Part shown: in pieces, positions 22,695 to 22,854 of the stretch
How positions within the stretch are numbered: the first letter of the stretch is position 1
How the letters are laid out: every line of letters starts with the position of its first letter
Assembly: GCA_050945915.1 (NCBI GenBank)
Contig: JBMNTV010000029.1
Location: 1-22,854, forward strand
DNA from: CALNBC01 sp050945915
Lineage (GTDB): Bacteria > Bacillota > Clostridia > Christensenellales > CALWSW01
Direction: 5' to 3'
Length of the DNA: 22,854 bases
Translations under genes and position numbers: made by a program
The notes under the pieces: generated by a model
Database searches by the model: none
What the model was told of the DNA's origin: nothing
What the model saw: the letters and a program-made list of their open reading frames with translations, nothing else

Positions 22695-22854
22695 TTGAGT
22701 ACACCTTCGCGCAGCATTTCCACCAGGAGGCGGAAGCGGTATTCCGCCCTTGCCGAGCATTTGAACATCAACGGCAGGGCATATGTTTCTGGAATGCTGC
22801 CGGTACTGGTCGGGTTTGCTTCGGGATGGGCCGCGGTACTGGCTGCTGGTGGCA
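22695..22854 (+). CDS. Unidentified protein, N-terminal 53 codons (3' end outside window)
   Basis: The frame opens at a TTG with AGGGGGTG upstream and is open to the window edge. It reads MSTPSRSISTRRRKRYSALA, a Ser/Arg-rich start, followed by EHLNINGRAYVSGMLPVLVGFASGWAAVLAAGG, whose last part is hydrophobic and may be a membrane helix. I do not recognise the family. No ORF longer than this is supported on the other strand. The composition is like the rest of the chromosome. The start could also lie at another codon, and the call is tentative. Confidence 0.4.
   Translation, partial: MSTPSRSISTRRRKRYSALAEHLNINGRAYVSGMLPVLVGFASGWAAVLAAGG

Noticed and set aside
1..22854. CRISPR arrays, tRNA or rRNA genes, insertion sequences, phage genes
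   Set aside because: I saw no regularly spaced repeats, no tRNA-like cloverleaf, no transposase or integrase frames; nearly all DNA is occupied by the recognised genes.

Overview
The window is a block of bacterial chromosome from a spore-forming member of the Bacillota, most likely an uncultured or poorly described Clostridia. The bulk is GC-rich (about 55-60% by eye). The gene content is housekeeping plus sporulation: era, yqzL-like, recO, a GntR/TrkA-C regulator, spoIIGA-sigE, spoIIIAA-AH, an Asp23/AmaP module, nusB-xseA-xseB-ispA-dxs-tlyA, nadK-argR-recN, spoIVB and spo0A. I cannot name a genus from sequence alone. Every gene except one lies on the + strand, mostly in tight operons with 4-nt or other short overlaps.

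Layout. (1) 1-900: end of era, then a 42-codon yqzL-like gene and a terminator. (2) 1,000-2,660: recO with its own promoter, then a GntR-type repressor carrying a TrkA-C (RCK_C) domain, the architecture of the c-di-AMP receptor BusR. It ends at a perfect 30-bp palindrome. (3) 2,690-4,380: two back-to-back hairpins, a possible Spo0A-responsive promoter, then spoIIGA (pro-sigma-E protease) and sigE. (4) 4,381-5,335: an AT-rich island with a single minus-strand membrane/coiled-coil gene that carries two compensating frameshifts. sigG, which often follows sigE, is not here. (5) 5,336-10,011: a terminator abutting a near-consensus sigma-E promoter, then spoIIIAA-AB-AC-AD-AE-AF-AG-AH, the mother-cell side of the feeding-tube/channel complex. 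The AF gene encodes only 55 residues, i.e. the membrane anchor without the ring-building domain. (6) 10,050-17,116: the Asp23/AmaP/DUF2273 envelope module, then nusB to tlyA, ending in a terminator. (7) 17,120-20,280: nadK-argR-recN from a sigma-A promoter with a possible ARG box. (8) 20,366-22,564: spoIVB and spo0A, the latter behind a sigma-H promoter and an 0A box. (9) 22,565-22,854: spacer with a 20-bp-spaced direct repeat, and the first codons of an unidentified gene.

How it fits together. Spo0A and sigma-H start sporulation and switch on spoIIGA-sigE. SpoIIGA cleaves pro-sigma-E, and active sigma-E transcribes spoIIIA, whose products connect mother cell and forespore. SpoIVB later signals from the forespore to trigger pro-sigma-K processing. 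The most striking observation is that the Spo0A in the canonical post-spoIVB position has a normal-looking DNA-binding domain but a receiver that has lost the whole phosphorylation site: the phospho-acceptor Asp is Glu, the acidic pair is Glu-Ser, and the conserved Lys is Arg. This suggests initiation of sporulation without a classical phosphorelay acting on this protein. The minimal SpoIIIAF is a second departure from the textbook system in the same genome.
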